A DNA stretch of 59,294 bases from Pseudocitrobacter vendiensis (GCF_943590815.1 NZ_CALSBS010000026.1:1-59294); one strand, 5' to 3'. Numbered from the stretch's first letter, positions 43,357-53,279 are shown. The notes: a model not told the origin generated them from the sequence alone. A program made the numbers and translations.

Positions 43357-43428
43357 AACGCGACGTCCACCTTGGTTACTTATATTCGCTTAAACGCTTT
43401 ACGCTGACGCTGTGTTCGCTGCCCAGTA

Positions 43429-43950
43429 TCAGTTGCTTTCCAGCATGTGAATGATCTGGTTCGCGACCACTTTTGCACTCTGATCGTCAGTACGGATAGT
43501 GATGTCGGCAATCTCTTCATACAGCGGGTTGCGCTCATCGGCCAACGCCACGAAGACATCGCGCTGCGGTGCATCAACCTGCAACAGCGGACGTTTTTTA
43601 TCGCGCTGCGTACGTGCCAGCTGTTTTTCGATGGTCGTTTCGAGATAAACCACCACACCGCGGGCGGAGAGACGATTACGCGTTTCGCGAGATTTAACAG
43701 AGCCACCACCCGTCGCCAGAACAATGCCCTGCTTTTCGGTCAGCTCGTTGATGATCTTTTCTTCGCGGTCACGGAAACCTTCTTCGCCTTCGACATCAAA
43801 GACCCAGCCCACGTCAGCGCCTGTCCGTTTCTCAATCTCTTGATCAGAATCGTAAAATTCCATATTGAGCTGTTGGGCTAACTGGCGCCCAATAGTGCTT
43901 TTGCCGGCACCCATAGGTCCAACCAGAAAGATATTGCGTTTCTCTGCCAT
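43429..43950 (-). CDS. aroK: Shikimate kinase I
   Basis: Phosphorylates shikimate with ATP. 173 residues, E. coli length. P-loop [15 protein letters not shown] (about 11-25), shikimate-binding DSDQEIEKR (about 34) and ATGGGSV (about 79), and lid region RDKKRPLL (about 115-122). First gene of aroK-aroB-damX-dam-rpe-gph-trpS. A candidate promoter lies about 210 bases upstream. Confidence 0.97.
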   Translation of the reverse strand: MAEKRNIFLVGPMGAGKSTIGRQLAQQLNMEFYDSDQEIEKRTGADVGWVFDVEGEEGFRDREEKIINELTEKQGIVLATGGGSVKSRETRNRLSARGVVVYLETTIEKQLARTQRDKKRPLLQVDAPQRDVFVALADERNPLYEEIADITIRTDDQSAKVVANQIIHMLESN

Positions 43951-44155
43951 TTTTTTGGTACTACTAAGACTATTCGTTAATGATAAATCCGCGCCGCAAA
44001 CATTCTGGCGTCGCCGGACATGAACTGAAACCTCTTGTGCGATACTGCGAGAGTCAGACTGAAAATTATCTCAATACTCCGGCTGGTTTGGCAACAGAAT
44101 AAATTGCCGTCTTAAAGGAGACGGGAAAGAGGCGCCGACGCTCAAATCGGTACTC

Positions 44156-44184
44156 CTTGTATGCTAAATCCTGTCTCACGTCAA
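44156..44184 (-). promoter_or_regulatory. Candidate promoter of aroK operon
   Basis: On the minus strand TTGACG (44184-44179), 17 bases, then TACAAG (44161-44156). It lies just after hofQ in the 269-base hofQ-aroK gap. The rest of the gap shows an AAGGAG-like run but no frame worth calling. Confidence 0.35.
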
Positions 44185-44219
44185 ACACCTGACGCCAGTT
44201 CGTAAAGAAATTTCAGTGA

Positions 44220-45452
44220 TTAGCGAGCTGAAATGATCCGTGGTGTGATAAATACCACCAGCTCTCGTCGCTCATTATCTTTGCCGTCATGGCGGAAAAG
44301 CTGGCCCAATAGCGGGATATCGCCCAATAAAGGTATACCATCCCGCGCGGTTTTGTTTTTTTGCGAGAATATTCCGCCCAGCGCCAGCGTTTCGCCGCTC
44401 TGAACTTCCACCTGGGTTTCTATCTCTTGTTTGTCGATAGCCAGCACTTCGCCATCGGCCTGTTGCAGTACCTGCCCTGGCATATTCTCACTGATGTGCA
44501 GTTTCAGGCGCACACGGTTTTTCTGTAGCACTGTAGGGGTCACTTCCATCCCCAGCACCGCCTCTTTAAATTCTACCGAGGTCGCGCCGCTTTCGCCGCT
44601 GGAGACCTGATACGGAATTTCGCTCCCTTGTTTGATGCTGGCAGGCTGTAGGTGCGAAGCCAGTAAACGTGGGCTGGCGATAATTTCCAGTTGCTGCTTT
44701 TGTTCCAGCGCCGAGAGTTCCAGCTCCAGCAAACGGCCATTAATGCGGCCAATGTTAAACCCCGCGCGGGTGGTCGCATCCGCCACAGACAAGTCGCTAC
44801 TGAGGGTGGTCACTTTGCCCAGCCCCGGCGGATTGGCGGCATCCGCCAGCGTCCACTTCACGCCAAGCTCGCGCAGACTCTTTTCATTAATGGTCACGAT
44901 GTGCGCCGCCAGCTCAACCTGGCCCACAGGAATATCCATTTCGCTGGCCCAGCTATCAAACAGTGGTAGATGATTTTCATCATCACGCAGAATGAGCCGA
45001 TTAGTGCGTTTATCGACGGTGAGCGTGCCGCGCGGGCTCAGCAACTTTTCCCCGGCTTTGGCGAGTTCCACTGCATCCGCGTGATACAGCACGATGCTGC
45101 GGCTTTTTAGCGGAAGCGCCTGCTGGCGTTTTTCCTGCTCGGCCTGCGCACGCTGCTGACGAGCTTCCTGCCAGGCCTGCGAATGAATGGCGATAACGCT
45201 GCCTTCCTGAGTCATGGTTAAACCGCTGCTGGTTAACACGGTTTGCAGCGCCTGCTTCCACGGTACATTTTTCAGCTGCAACGACAGCGTGCCCTGCACA
45301 TCGGGCGCAATCACCATATTGCGCTGCTCGAGATCGGCCAGGCTTTGCAGCACCTGCGACACCGGCACCTCATCGACAACCAGCGACACATTTTTACTGG
45401 CGGCCAGTAGCGGCAGCAGTAACAGCGCCAGCAGGCTTATCCTTTTTATCAT
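44220..45452 (-). CDS. hofQ: Secretin-like DNA-uptake porin HofQ
   Basis: Outer-membrane secretin homologous to ComE/PilQ, needed in E. coli for using DNA as a nutrient. 410 residues (E. coli 412). Signal peptide MIKRISLLALLLLPLLAASK, N-domains about 20-170 (LKNVPWKQALQTVL), and a C-terminal secretin domain (about 180-405) with ASPRLLASHLQPASIKQGSE and GDIPLLGQLFRHD. ATG 45452 follows AAAGGAG. Overlaps hofP by 59 bases. A longer frame to 45503 was rejected for lack of a signal. Confidence 0.93.
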   Translation of the reverse strand: MIKRISLLALLLLPLLAASKNVSLVVDEVPVSQVLQSLADLEQRNMVIAPDVQGTLSLQLKNVPWKQALQTVLTSSGLTMTQEGSVIAIHSQAWQEARQQRAQAEQEKRQQALPLKSRSIVLYHADAVELAKAGEKLLSPRGTLTVDKRTNRLILRDDENHLPLFDSWASEMDIPVGQVELAAHIVTINEKSLRELGVKWTLADAANPPGLGKVTTLSSDLSVADATTRAGFNIGRINGRLLELELSALEQKQQLEIIASPRLLASHLQPASIKQGSEIPYQVSSGESGATSVEFKEAVLGMEVTPTVLQKNRVRLKLHISENMPGQVLQQADGEVLAIDKQEIETQVEVQSGETLALGGIFSQKNKTARDGIPLLGDIPLLGQLFRHDGKDNERRELVVFITPRIISAR

Positions 45453-45768
45453 GCTCTGTTTCTCCTTTAATGATTCGCCACTGCGACTGCTCACAGGCTT
45501 CACCCATCTCCATCGTCAGGCTTTCCGTCGCGATCGCCGTAATACGCCAGCCTGGCAGGGGGGTATCTTCTCGCTCTACCCGCTGCCACTTACCTTTTTC
45601 ATCACGCAAAAATGCAATCTGTCGTTGCCCGCTATCAATATTGCCCGCGTACTGCAACTGGCTGAGCTGCACGGTTCGACAGGGATCGTCTACCGGCAAA
45701 AAGGGATCACGCATACCCAGCAACAACGGGAGGAACAGCATTAGCGCGCCGAGTAAATTATTCTGCAT
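45394..45768 (-). CDS. hofP: HofP, DNA-uptake/pilus assembly accessory protein
   Basis: PilP-like small protein, 124 residues (E. coli about 134). N-terminal hydrophobic export segment MQNNLLGALMLFLPLLLGMR, then RDPFLPVDDPC and a C-terminal Lys/Ala-rich tail. Overlaps hofQ by 59 bases and hofO by 11. The family is poorly conserved, so the name rests on position and the DPF motif. Confidence 0.85.
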   Translation of the reverse strand: MQNNLLGALMLFLPLLLGMRDPFLPVDDPCRTVQLSQLQYAGNIDSGQRQIAFLRDEKGKWQRVEREDTPLPGWRITAIATESLTMEMGEACEQSQWRIIKGETEHDKKDKPAGAVTAAATGRQ

Positions 45769-46189
45769 CGATGCCCTCCAGTTGCAGCGTCAGCACATGC
45801 CGCGTCTCGCCAGCCTGAAGAGTGAATGCCGATAATCGCATTCCCCGTTCAGCCAGAAGCATAAACACCGATGGCACCTGCTCCCATTCCGTTTCCAGCA
45901 CCAGCTCACCGCCCCGCCCGGCAGGTGTCCAGCTCATCAACTCAGCCCCTGGACGTTGAAAATCGACAGGGGAAAAGGGTTTAGTCGCCGCCAGAGTGGT
46001 GTCAGCGGTAATGTTCAGCGCCGCCTGTAGCGGCATCACGCTCTGCCAGCGGGCGATGCGCAGTCTCTGCTGTTGCTCCCACGCGGCGTTCTGCGGAGCA
46101 GATGCAGATTGCAGCAGAAACGCCACACCACCCACCGCCATCAACAGCAAACCAGCAAGCCCGACATGCCAGCGTTCAGGGCGCAACAT
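45758..46189 (-). CDS. hofO: HofO, PilO-like protein
   Basis: Bitopic inner-membrane protein similar in place and layout to PilO: one N-terminal membrane segment (VGLAGLLLMAVGGVAFLLQS, about 10-30) and a small periplasmic domain. ATG at 46189 (MLRPERWHVG, AAGGAG 8 bases upstream) gives 143 residues. A TTG two codons earlier (46195) is a weaker choice. Weak sequence similarity to E. coli HofO; the call is mainly by operon context. Confidence 0.82.
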   Translation of the reverse strand: MLRPERWHVGLAGLLLMAVGGVAFLLQSASAPQNAAWEQQQRLRIARWQSVMPLQAALNITADTTLAATKPFSPVDFQRPGAELMSWTPAGRGGELVLETEWEQVPSVFMLLAERGMRLSAFTLQAGETRHVLTLQLEGIDAE

Positions 46190-46712
46190 CGGCAACTCTC
46201 CTTTTCATCTGATAGTGGAACAGCCAGCGTCCGTCTTTATCGCGCGCCATTTTTCCGGCAACGGCAGGCCCGAAACCGTCGATACGCTGCATCTGCTCAT
46301 CAAGGGCGTGCAAGGCCGAAAAACGCGCCAGCACGCCGGAAAGCGAAAGAACGTCGTTCTGGTAGCTCAGGCCGGTCAGCCACGCCTGCGCGGGCAACTG
46401 TTCGGCAAGCGCCACCAGCCGCGCCTGCCAGGCGAACATTTGCTGCCGCGTGGCCTGTTGACGCTGCAACAGCGCGCGTTCCTCCAGCTGTTGCCTGAAG
46501 TGCTCTTCGCGCTGGGTTAGTGCGCGAATCAACTGACGTTCGGCATCAATGCGGCAAACCAACAACGCTTCTTGCAGGCGCGATTTCACCTGCCTGCTTA
46601 CCCCAGCCACCAGAAGCGCCAGCATGACGCCACTCACGATGAGGCATGCAAGACGGAGCCGTTTTCGCTGACGAGATTGTCGCCAGGGCAGAAAGTTAAC
46701 CGACGCACTCAT
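46176..46712 (-). CDS. hofN: HofN, PilN-like protein
   Basis: PilN-like inner-membrane protein, 178 residues (E. coli 179). N-terminus MSASVNFLPWRQSRQRKRLR matches the PilN-type NLLPWR segment that binds PilM, followed by one membrane helix (CLIVSGVMLALLVAGVS) and a coiled coil (about 50-110). Overlaps hofM by 4 bases and hofO by 14. Confidence 0.88.
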   Translation of the reverse strand: MSASVNFLPWRQSRQRKRLRLACLIVSGVMLALLVAGVSRQVKSRLQEALLVCRIDAERQLIRALTQREEHFRQQLEERALLQRQQATRQQMFAWQARLVALAEQLPAQAWLTGLSYQNDVLSLSGVLARFSALHALDEQMQRIDGFGPAVAGKMARDKDGRWLFHYQMKRRVADVAP

Positions 46713-47497
46713 TTATGAGCTCCCAGCGCCAGGCCAATGGCGATGGCAAACGCGTCGCTGTCGGCGGGCAACGGCGGCTGAATCTGCCCAATAACACTCC
46801 AGGGATCGAAGCGAGGAGTGCCTTCAGCCTGCGCGGTACAGCACATCAGTTCAGGCATAGACAGTCGCGTGCTGAGTTGATGCAACGAGGACGCTTCAGA
46901 CCGCAACACGCTTCCCCAGCCTGCTGCGCTGGCCCACAGCCAATGCGCATCGTCCTGCCATGCCAGCGCGCTCGCCCCGTGGGAAAGCCAGGGAAGAAAG
47001 TGGCGCAGCGCACAGGCGTCAGGCGTAATCGCCGTCACATGCAGGCGAAGCGCGCGCGCGACGCGCTGCAACGGTTCAACATCCTTACGCTGAGCCGCAG
47101 TGACGCTCCAGCCTTCTGCCTGCATGTTTGGCTGATAATCAAAACAGAGGGCAGAAGGCTCCATCGCCACCTGTTGCGCCATCGCGCCGGCGATCCACTG
47201 CGCCTGCTCACTGTCACGTAGCGTCATCGACGCCTGCGGCAACGTTTTTTGTAAGGTGCGATACGCCGGAAACGCCAGGCTAACCGCATGCTGCCACGGA
47301 AGCTCGCGCCGCCAGGCCGAGAGGACCGCCACCAGCGCGTTTTCCGCCTGTGAGGGTGAAAATGTGGAGAAATCAGCAGGAAGCGGCAGAAGCCACCAGC
47401 GTCGCAGCGCCCAGCCGCCGCGCACGCGCTGGAGCGCAAGGGCCGCAATTTTATCCTGTTGAATGTGAAGACCTATTTGCCAGCATCCGAAAGCCAT
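46709..47497 (-). CDS. hofM: HofM, PilM-like ATPase-fold protein
   Basis: Actin-like PilM relative that in type IV pilus systems sits in the cytoplasm on PilN. 262 residues (E. coli 259), starting MAFGCWQIGLHIQQDKIAAL and ending FAIAIGLALGAHK, the conserved C-terminal strand. An upstream in-frame ATG (47524) lacks family support. Divergent from mrcA with a 119-base gap. First gene of hofMNOPQ. Confidence 0.88.
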   Translation of the reverse strand: MAFGCWQIGLHIQQDKIAALALQRVRGGWALRRWWLLPLPADFSTFSPSQAENALVAVLSAWRRELPWQHAVSLAFPAYRTLQKTLPQASMTLRDSEQAQWIAGAMAQQVAMEPSALCFDYQPNMQAEGWSVTAAQRKDVEPLQRVARALRLHVTAITPDACALRHFLPWLSHGASALAWQDDAHWLWASAAGWGSVLRSEASSLHQLSTRLSMPELMCCTAQAEGTPRFDPWSVIGQIQPPLPADSDAFAIAIGLALGAHK

Positions 47498-47616
47498 TTC
47501 GTGATATCCCTTAAACGCCATCATGGTGACGGCTATATCAATGCATCTGGCTTGCCTTTATACTACCGCGCGTTTGTTTATAAACTGCCCAAATGAAACT
47601 AAATGGGAAATCTCCG

Positions 47617-50169
47617 GTGAAGTTCGTAAAGTATTTATTAATCCTTGCAGTCTGTTGCATTCTGCTGGGAGCAGGCTCGGTTTATGGCCTCTACAAGTAT
47701 ATTGAGCCCCAGCTTCCTGATGTTGCGACGCTCAGAGACGTGCGTCTGCAAATTCCAATGCAGGTTTACAGCGCAGATGGCGAGCTGATCGCCCAATATG
47801 GCGAAAAACGGCGTATTCCGGTCACCCTCAGTCAAATGCCGCCTGAGCTGGTGAAGGCGTTTATTGCCACGGAAGACAGCCGTTTCTACGAGCACCACGG
47901 GGTTGATCCGGTGGGGATTTTCCGTGCCGCCAGCGTCGCGCTGTTCTCCGGCCACGCGTCGCAGGGGGCGAGTACCATCACCCAGCAGTTGGCGCGTAAC
48001 TTCTTCCTCAGCCCTGAAAAGACGCTGATGCGTAAAATAAAGGAAGTGTTCCTGGCCATTCGCATCGAGCAGTTGCTGAGTAAAGATGAGATCCTCGAAC
48101 TCTATCTGAACAAAATCTACCTCGGCTACCGTGCGTACGGTGTGGGCGCTGCGGCGCATGTTTACTTCGGTAAATCCATCGATCAGCTGAGCCTGAGCGA
48201 AATGGCGGTGATCGCCGGCTTACCGAAAGCGCCTTCCACCTTCAACCCGCTCTATTCTATGGATCGCGCCACGGCCCGTCGTAACGTGGTGCTGTCACGC
48301 ATGCTGAACGAAGGGTATATCACTCAGGCGCAGTACGATCAGGCACGTAGCCAGCCGATTGATGCGGACTACCATGCCCCGGAAATCGCCTTCTCTGCCC
48401 CGTATCTGACTGAAATGGTGCGCCAGGAGATGGTGAAACGCTACGGCGAGCAGGCGTATGAAGACGGCTACCGCGTTTACACCACCATCACGCGTAAGAA
48501 CCAGCAGGCCGCGCAGTTGGCCGTGCGGACCAACGTGATGGATTACGATATGCGTCACGGCTATCGCGGCCCGTCTAATGTGCTGTGGAAAGTGGGCGAG
48601 ACGCCGTGGGACAGCAAAAAAATTACCGATTCCCTGAAAGCGCTGCCGACTTACGGGCCGCTGCGTCCGGCGGTGGTGATGTCAGCCAGCGCAACGGAAG
48701 CGACCGCACAGCTGGCTGATGGCAGTTCTGTCTCCCTGACAATGGAAGGCGTTCGCTGGGCGCGCGCCTGGCGTTCAGATACATCGCAGGGGCCAACCCC
48801 GCGTCGCGTTAGCGAAGTCATGCAGGCCGGGCAGCAGATTTGGGTGCGTCAGGTTGGCGAAAACTGGTGGCTGTCGCAGGTGCCGGATGTGAACTCGGCG
48901 CTGGTTTCCATCAATCCGCAGAATGGCGCGATCATCGCGCTGGTCGGCGGCTTCGATTTCAACCAAAGCAAATTTAACCGCGCCACGCAGGCGCTGCGTC
49001 AGGTGGGCTCGAACATCAAGCCGTTCCTGTACACGGCGGCGATGGACAAAGGCTTAACGCTTGCCAGCATCCTGAATGACGTGCCGATTTCCCGCTGGGA
49101 TGCCGGGGCCGGTTCAGACTGGCGTCCGAAAAACTCCCCGAACGAGTACGCGGGCCCGATTCGCCTGCGTCAGGGTTTAGGTCAGTCGAAAAACGTGGTG
49201 ATGGTGCGTGCCATGCGTGCGATGGGCGTCGATTATGCGGCGGAGTATCTCCAGCGCTTTGGCTTCCCGTCGGAGAACATCGTTCGCACAGAATCACTGG
49301 CGCTGGGCTCGCCGTCCTTCACTCCGCTACAGGTCGCGCGCGGCTACGCCGTAATGGCGAACGGCGGTTTCCTGGTTGACCCGTACTTTATCAGCAAGAT
49401 TGAGAACGATCAGGGCGGCGTGATTTTTGAAGCGAAACCGAAAATCGCCTGTCCGGAATGTGATATTCCGGTGATTTACGGCGAAACGCAGAAATCCGAC
49501 GTGCTGGAAAACAAAAACGTTGAGGATGTCGCCGCATCACAAACACCGCAGAATGCCAGCGTACCGATGCCACAGCTTGAACAGGCTAACCAGTCGCTGG
49601 TGGCACAGACCGGCGCGCAGGAGTATGCCCCACACGTGATCAACACGCCGTTATCGTTCCTGATTAAGAGCGCGCTGAATACTAACATCTTCGGCGAGCC
49701 CGGCTGGCAGGGTACCGGCTGGCGCGCGGGTCGCGATCTGCAACGTCACGATATCGGCGGTAAAACCGGGACCACCAACAGCTCGAAAGATGCGTGGTTC
49801 TCAGGTTACGGCCCAGGTGCGGTGACTTCAGTGTGGATTGGCTTTGACGATCACCGCCGCGATCTCGGCAGAACGTCTGCTTCTGGCGCGATTAAAGATC
49901 AGATTTCCGGTTACGAAGGCGGTGCGAAAAGCGCGCAGCCTGCGTGGGATGCGTTTATGAAAGCCATTCTGGCCGGAGTGCCGGAACAGCCGTTAACGCC
50001 GCCGCCGGGTATCGTCACTATCAATATCGATCGCAGCACCGGCCAGTTGGCCAGCGGCGGCAACAGCCGTGCCGAATACTTTATCGAAGGCACCCAACCG
50101 ACGCATCAGTCGATTCGCGAGGTGGGAACGGAGATTATTGATAACGGGGAATCGCAGGAATTGTTCTGA
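47617..50169 (+). CDS. mrcA: Penicillin-binding protein 1A
   Basis: Bifunctional class A PBP building peptidoglycan. N-terminal membrane anchor (KYLLILAVCCILLGAGSVYG), glycosyltransferase domain with catalytic Glu in ATEDSRFYEHHG (about 86) and QGASTITQQLARN, ODD/OB region, then transpeptidase domain with active serine in RQVGSNIKPFLYTAA (about 465-475) and KTGTT in GGKTGTTNSSKD (about 718). Start GTG 47617 gives 850 residues, E. coli length. The ATG at 47593 (8 residues longer) is a weaker choice. Clear -35/-10 was not assigned. Confidence 0.97.
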   Translation: MKFVKYLLILAVCCILLGAGSVYGLYKYIEPQLPDVATLRDVRLQIPMQVYSADGELIAQYGEKRRIPVTLSQMPPELVKAFIATEDSRFYEHHGVDPVGIFRAASVALFSGHASQGASTITQQLARNFFLSPEKTLMRKIKEVFLAIRIEQLLSKDEILELYLNKIYLGYRAYGVGAAAHVYFGKSIDQLSLSEMAVIAGLPKAPSTFNPLYSMDRATARRNVVLSRMLNEGYITQAQYDQARSQPIDADYHAPEIAFSAPYLTEMVRQEMVKRYGEQAYEDGYRVYTTITRKNQQAAQLAVRTNVMDYDMRHGYRGPSNVLWKVGETPWDSKKITDSLKALPTYGPLRPAVVMSASATEATAQLADGSSVSLTMEGVRWARAWRSDTSQGPTPRRVSEVMQAGQQIWVRQVGENWWLSQVPDVNSALVSINPQNGAIIALVGGFDFNQSKFNRATQALRQVGSNIKPFLYTAAMDKGLTLASILNDVPISRWDAGAGSDWRPKNSPNEYAGPIRLRQGLGQSKNVVMVRAMRAMGVDYAAEYLQRFGFPSENIVRTESLALGSPSFTPLQVARGYAVMANGGFLVDPYFISKIENDQGGVIFEAKPKIACPECDIPVIYGETQKSDVLENKNVEDVAASQTPQNASVPMPQLEQANQSLVAQTGAQEYAPHVINTPLSFLIKSALNTNIFGEPGWQGTGWRAGRDLQRHDIGGKTGTTNSSKDAWFSGYGPGAVTSVWIGFDDHRRDLGRTSASGAIKDQISGYEGGAKSAQPAWDAFMKAILAGVPEQPLTPPPGIVTINIDRSTGQLASGGNSRAEYFIEGTQPTHQSIREVGTEIIDNGESQELF

Positions 50170-50182
50170 CGGTACCGAAAAT

Positions 50183-50260
50183 TGCCTGATGCCGCTTTGC
50201 TTATCAGGCCTACAAGCACTATGAATTGTAGGCCGGGTAAGCGAAGCGCCACCCGGCTAA
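50183..50260. repeat. REP pair between mrcA and nudE
   Basis: Facing REP palindromes (GCCTGATGCCGCTTTGCTTA and TGTAGGCCGGGTAAGCGAAG) fill the convergent mrcA/nudE gap. Confidence 0.85.
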
Positions 50261-50265
50261 TCTCT

Positions 50266-50826
50266 TTAAACCCTGCCCTGCCCCTTCAGCCATTCCCGCA
50301 CTAAAAACAGCGCGCTCACATTACGGGCTTCGTTGAAATCCGGCTCTTCAAGCAGTTCCATCATATTGGCGATAGGCCAGCGCACCTGCGGCAGCGGTTC
50401 CGGTTCATCGCCTTCCAGCGATTCGGGATAGAGGTCTTCCGCCACCACGATATTCATCTTACTGGAGAAGTAAGACGGCGCCATACTGAGCTGTTTCAGG
50501 AAGGTCAGGTTATTGGCCCCGAATCCTACCTCTTCTTTCAGCTCGCGGTTCGCCGCTTCAAAAACGGTTTCACCCGGGTCGATGAGCCCTTTTGAGAACC
50601 CCAGCTCGTAGGATTCAGTACCCACTGCATACTCACGGATGAGAATTAAGTGATCGTCCACCACCGGCACAATCATGACGGCTTCACGCGACGACGGTTT
50701 CATGCGTTCATAAACGCGGCGTACTCCGTTACTAAACTCCAGATCTACGCTTTCAACATTAAACAAACGGGAGCGCGCGACCGTTTCAACATGGAGAATC
50801 GTGGGTTTTTGTAATGGTTTACTCAT
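50266..50826 (-). CDS. nudE: ADP compounds hydrolase NudE
   Basis: Nudix enzyme splitting ADP-ribose, NADH and Ap3A-type nucleotides. 186 residues from MSKPLQKPTILHVETVARSR. Nudix box GLIDPGETVFEAANRELKEE plus VGF (about 89-111). ATG 50826 matches E. coli; a 48-residue N-terminal extension in the open frame lies in noncoding sequence and was rejected. Divergent from igaA. Confidence 0.95.
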   Translation of the reverse strand: MSKPLQKPTILHVETVARSRLFNVESVDLEFSNGVRRVYERMKPSSREAVMIVPVVDDHLILIREYAVGTESYELGFSKGLIDPGETVFEAANRELKEEVGFGANNLTFLKQLSMAPSYFSSKMNIVVAEDLYPESLEGDEPEPLPQVRWPIANMMELLEEPDFNEARNVSALFLVREWLKGQGRV

Positions 50827-51131
50827 TGGACCGTTCTTTGCTGTGATGACTGTTGTCATTGTGAGCCAGGAGGCGCATTCCGGCAATTTAAAATGGCTGT
50901 TATTTACATTTTCGTAACTATTGTTTTTGACAACCCTCATTTGTTCCAAAAAGTCAAGAAGTTGAAACAAATTTGAGAATTTGCTGATATTCGCGGCGAG
51001 AGGGGTTTGTTATCCTCGCGAGTTACGATAGTGTGCAACAAATCTTTTAAGACCTGGGTCATTCGTATTAAAAGTGAATAATAAAAAAGACGAATGAAGC
51101 GACCGACAAAAATAAGGATAATGGCAATAGC
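50827..51131. promoter_or_regulatory. nudE/igaA divergent gap
   Basis: About 305 bases, AT-rich, expected to carry both promoters. Visible candidates: TTTTTGACA on the plus strand near 50922-50930, and TAAGGATA close to the igaA start as its ribosome-binding region. No operator with clear symmetry was recognised. No ORF in it looks real. Confidence 0.4.
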
Positions 51132-53279
51132 ATGGGCACATTGACTCTCTTTACCGCGGCAATTCTGGTCTGTGCCTTACTGGCGGGCTGGTTTATTCGC
51201 CTGCGCGCAAAGCGACGCCGTTTACCCTGGCTGCATGCATTCCCTGGCGCGACCACGCGCAAATTAACCGACGATGAGCGTCGCGGCATTGAGAACTATC
51301 TTGAAGATCTCAACCAGAGTCAGCAGATCCCCGCATCGGGTTCCACGGTCGCCCCGGCGCTTATCTCGTTAAATGCGCAAAGCAATACCGTTTTCACCCT
51401 GACCCGCGCCATTACCCGCTACGGCATCACGACCGACGATCCCAATAAATGGCGCTATTTCCTCGACTCCATCGAGGTTCATCTGCCGCCCTTCTGGGAA
51501 CAGCACATCAACGACGAAAACAGCATCGAACTTATCGTCACCGATGATATTCCGCTGGTGATTGCCCTCAATGGTTATTCGCTGAAAGAGTACACCCTCG
51601 AAGACCAGCGTAAGGCGCTGGAATCCCCCACCTCGACGCAGGCGTCTATTCGCGGCGAAGAGAGTGAACAGATCGAGCTACTCAACATTCGTCAGGAGAC
51701 GCATGAAGAGTACGCGCTAAGCCGCCCGGACGGGCTGCGGGAAGCGCTGCTGATCGTTGGCGCATTCGCCCTGTTCTATTGCAGCCTCGTCCTGCCCGGC
51801 GTCTTTACACCCTGGTTGCTTGGCGGTGGCGTTTTGCTGCTGCTGGCGGGCTTGTGGGGCCTGTTTGCACCGCCCACCAAAACGTCGCTGCGTGAAATCC
51901 ACTGCCTGCGTGGCACGCCAAAACGCTGGGGTTTGTTTGGCGAAAACGATCAGGAACATATAAATAATATTTCACTCGGCATTATTGACCTGATCTACCC
52001 ACGCCACTGGCAGCCGTTTGTCGCGCAGGATCTTGGTCAGCAAACCGATATTGATATCTATCTCGACAGGCATGTAGTGCGTCAGGGACGTTTCCTGTCG
52101 CTGCACGATGAGGTCAAAAACTTCCCGCTTCAGCACTGGTTGCGTAGCGCCGTCATTGCCGGTGGCGCGTTGCTGGTGGTGGTGATGCTGTGGGTGAGCG
52201 TGCCGCTCAACATGCCGTTTAAATTCACGCTCTCCTGGCTGAAAGGCGCGCAGGTGATTGAAGCCACCACCGTCGATCAGCTCACTAAAGCGGGCGTGCG
52301 TGTAGGCGATACGCTACAGCTTCAGGGCACCGGGATGTGTAATATTCATTCGCCCGGTACCTGGACGGCACAGGAGAGTTCACCTTTCCTGCCGTTCGAT
52401 TGCTCACAAATTATCTGGAATAACGCGCCGCGCCTGCCGCTACCAGAGTCCGATATCGTCAACAAAGCCACGGCGCTGGTGCAGGCAGTGAACCGTCAGT
52501 TGCACCCAACGCCGGATGACAACTCTCGCGTCAGCCCGGCGCTACGCTCAGCGATTCAAAAATCAGGCATGGTGCTGCTGGATGACTTCGCCGATATCGT
52601 GCTGAAAACCAAAGATCTGTGCTCGGCGGCGGACGAATGTTCGCGTCTTAAAAATGCCCTGGTAAACCTTGGAAACACGCGCGATTGGGAAACACTGGTC
52701 AAGCGCGCCAATTCGGGGCGTCTGGACGGCGTGAATGTGCTGTTACGCCCGGTCAGCGCCGAGTCGCTCGATAACCTGGTTGATACCTCCACCGCGCCGT
52801 TTATTCTGCGGGAAACCGCGCGCGCGGCACAGGCCCTGAACAGCCCGGCACCTGGCGGTTTTCTTATCACCAGTGATGAAGGCAGCGATCTCGTTACTCA
52901 ACCTTATCCGACGATGAGCCTGTATGACTTCCCGGCACATCAGCAATGGAGCGAGTTCCAGCGTCTGGCGGGTATGCTGATGCACACTCCGTTCCACGCG
53001 GAAGGCATCGTCACCAATATCTTTACCGACGCCAACGGCACACAGCATGTAAACCTGCACCGCATGCCGGACAGCAGCGGCCTGTGGCGCTATCTGGCGA
53101 CCACCCTGCTAATGATTACGATGATTATCTGTACCATCTACAACGGTATTCAGGCGCTGCGCCGTTATCAGCGTCATCGCGAGCGTTTGGCCGAAATTCA
53201 GAAATATTACGAAAGCTGCACCAACCCCGTTTTGCTCTCCAACCCTGAGGATTATGAGCAAAATATGCCGCATCATTGA
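51132..53279 (+). CDS. igaA: IgaA, Rcs phosphorelay repressor
   Basis: Inner-membrane protein that holds the Rcs envelope-stress relay off by contacting RcsD; essential while Rcs is intact. 715 residues (E. coli YrfF 711). One N-terminal segment (LFTAAILVCALLAGWFIRLR), two cytoplasmic regions separated by membrane pairs (about 205-245), another segment near 340-360, a long periplasmic region (about 360-650; contact region with paired Cys, MCNIHS/PFDCSQ and LCSAADEC), and a final membrane segment (WRYLATTLLMITMIICTIYN). Confidence 0.95.
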   Translation: MGTLTLFTAAILVCALLAGWFIRLRAKRRRLPWLHAFPGATTRKLTDDERRGIENYLEDLNQSQQIPASGSTVAPALISLNAQSNTVFTLTRAITRYGITTDDPNKWRYFLDSIEVHLPPFWEQHINDENSIELIVTDDIPLVIALNGYSLKEYTLEDQRKALESPTSTQASIRGEESEQIELLNIRQETHEEYALSRPDGLREALLIVGAFALFYCSLVLPGVFTPWLLGGGVLLLLAGLWGLFAPPTKTSLREIHCLRGTPKRWGLFGENDQEHINNISLGIIDLIYPRHWQPFVAQDLGQQTDIDIYLDRHVVRQGRFLSLHDEVKNFPLQHWLRSAVIAGGALLVVVMLWVSVPLNMPFKFTLSWLKGAQVIEATTVDQLTKAGVRVGDTLQLQGTGMCNIHSPGTWTAQESSPFLPFDCSQIIWNNAPRLPLPESDIVNKATALVQAVNRQLHPTPDDNSRVSPALRSAIQKSGMVLLDDFADIVLKTKDLCSAADECSRLKNALVNLGNTRDWETLVKRANSGRLDGVNVLLRPVSAESLDNLVDTSTAPFILRETARAAQALNSPAPGGFLITSDEGSDLVTQPYPTMSLYDFPAHQQWSEFQRLAGMLMHTPFHAEGIVTNIFTDANGTQHVNLHRMPDSSGLWRYLATTLLMITMIICTIYNGIQALRRYQRHRERLAEIQKYYESCTNPVLLSNPEDYEQNMPHH

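Noticed and set aside
47593-47616. ATG giving PBP1A 8 extra residues (MKLNGKSP)
   Set aside because: The GTG at 47617 matches the E. coli N-terminus and length, and the ATG has no clear SD. I cannot fully exclude it.
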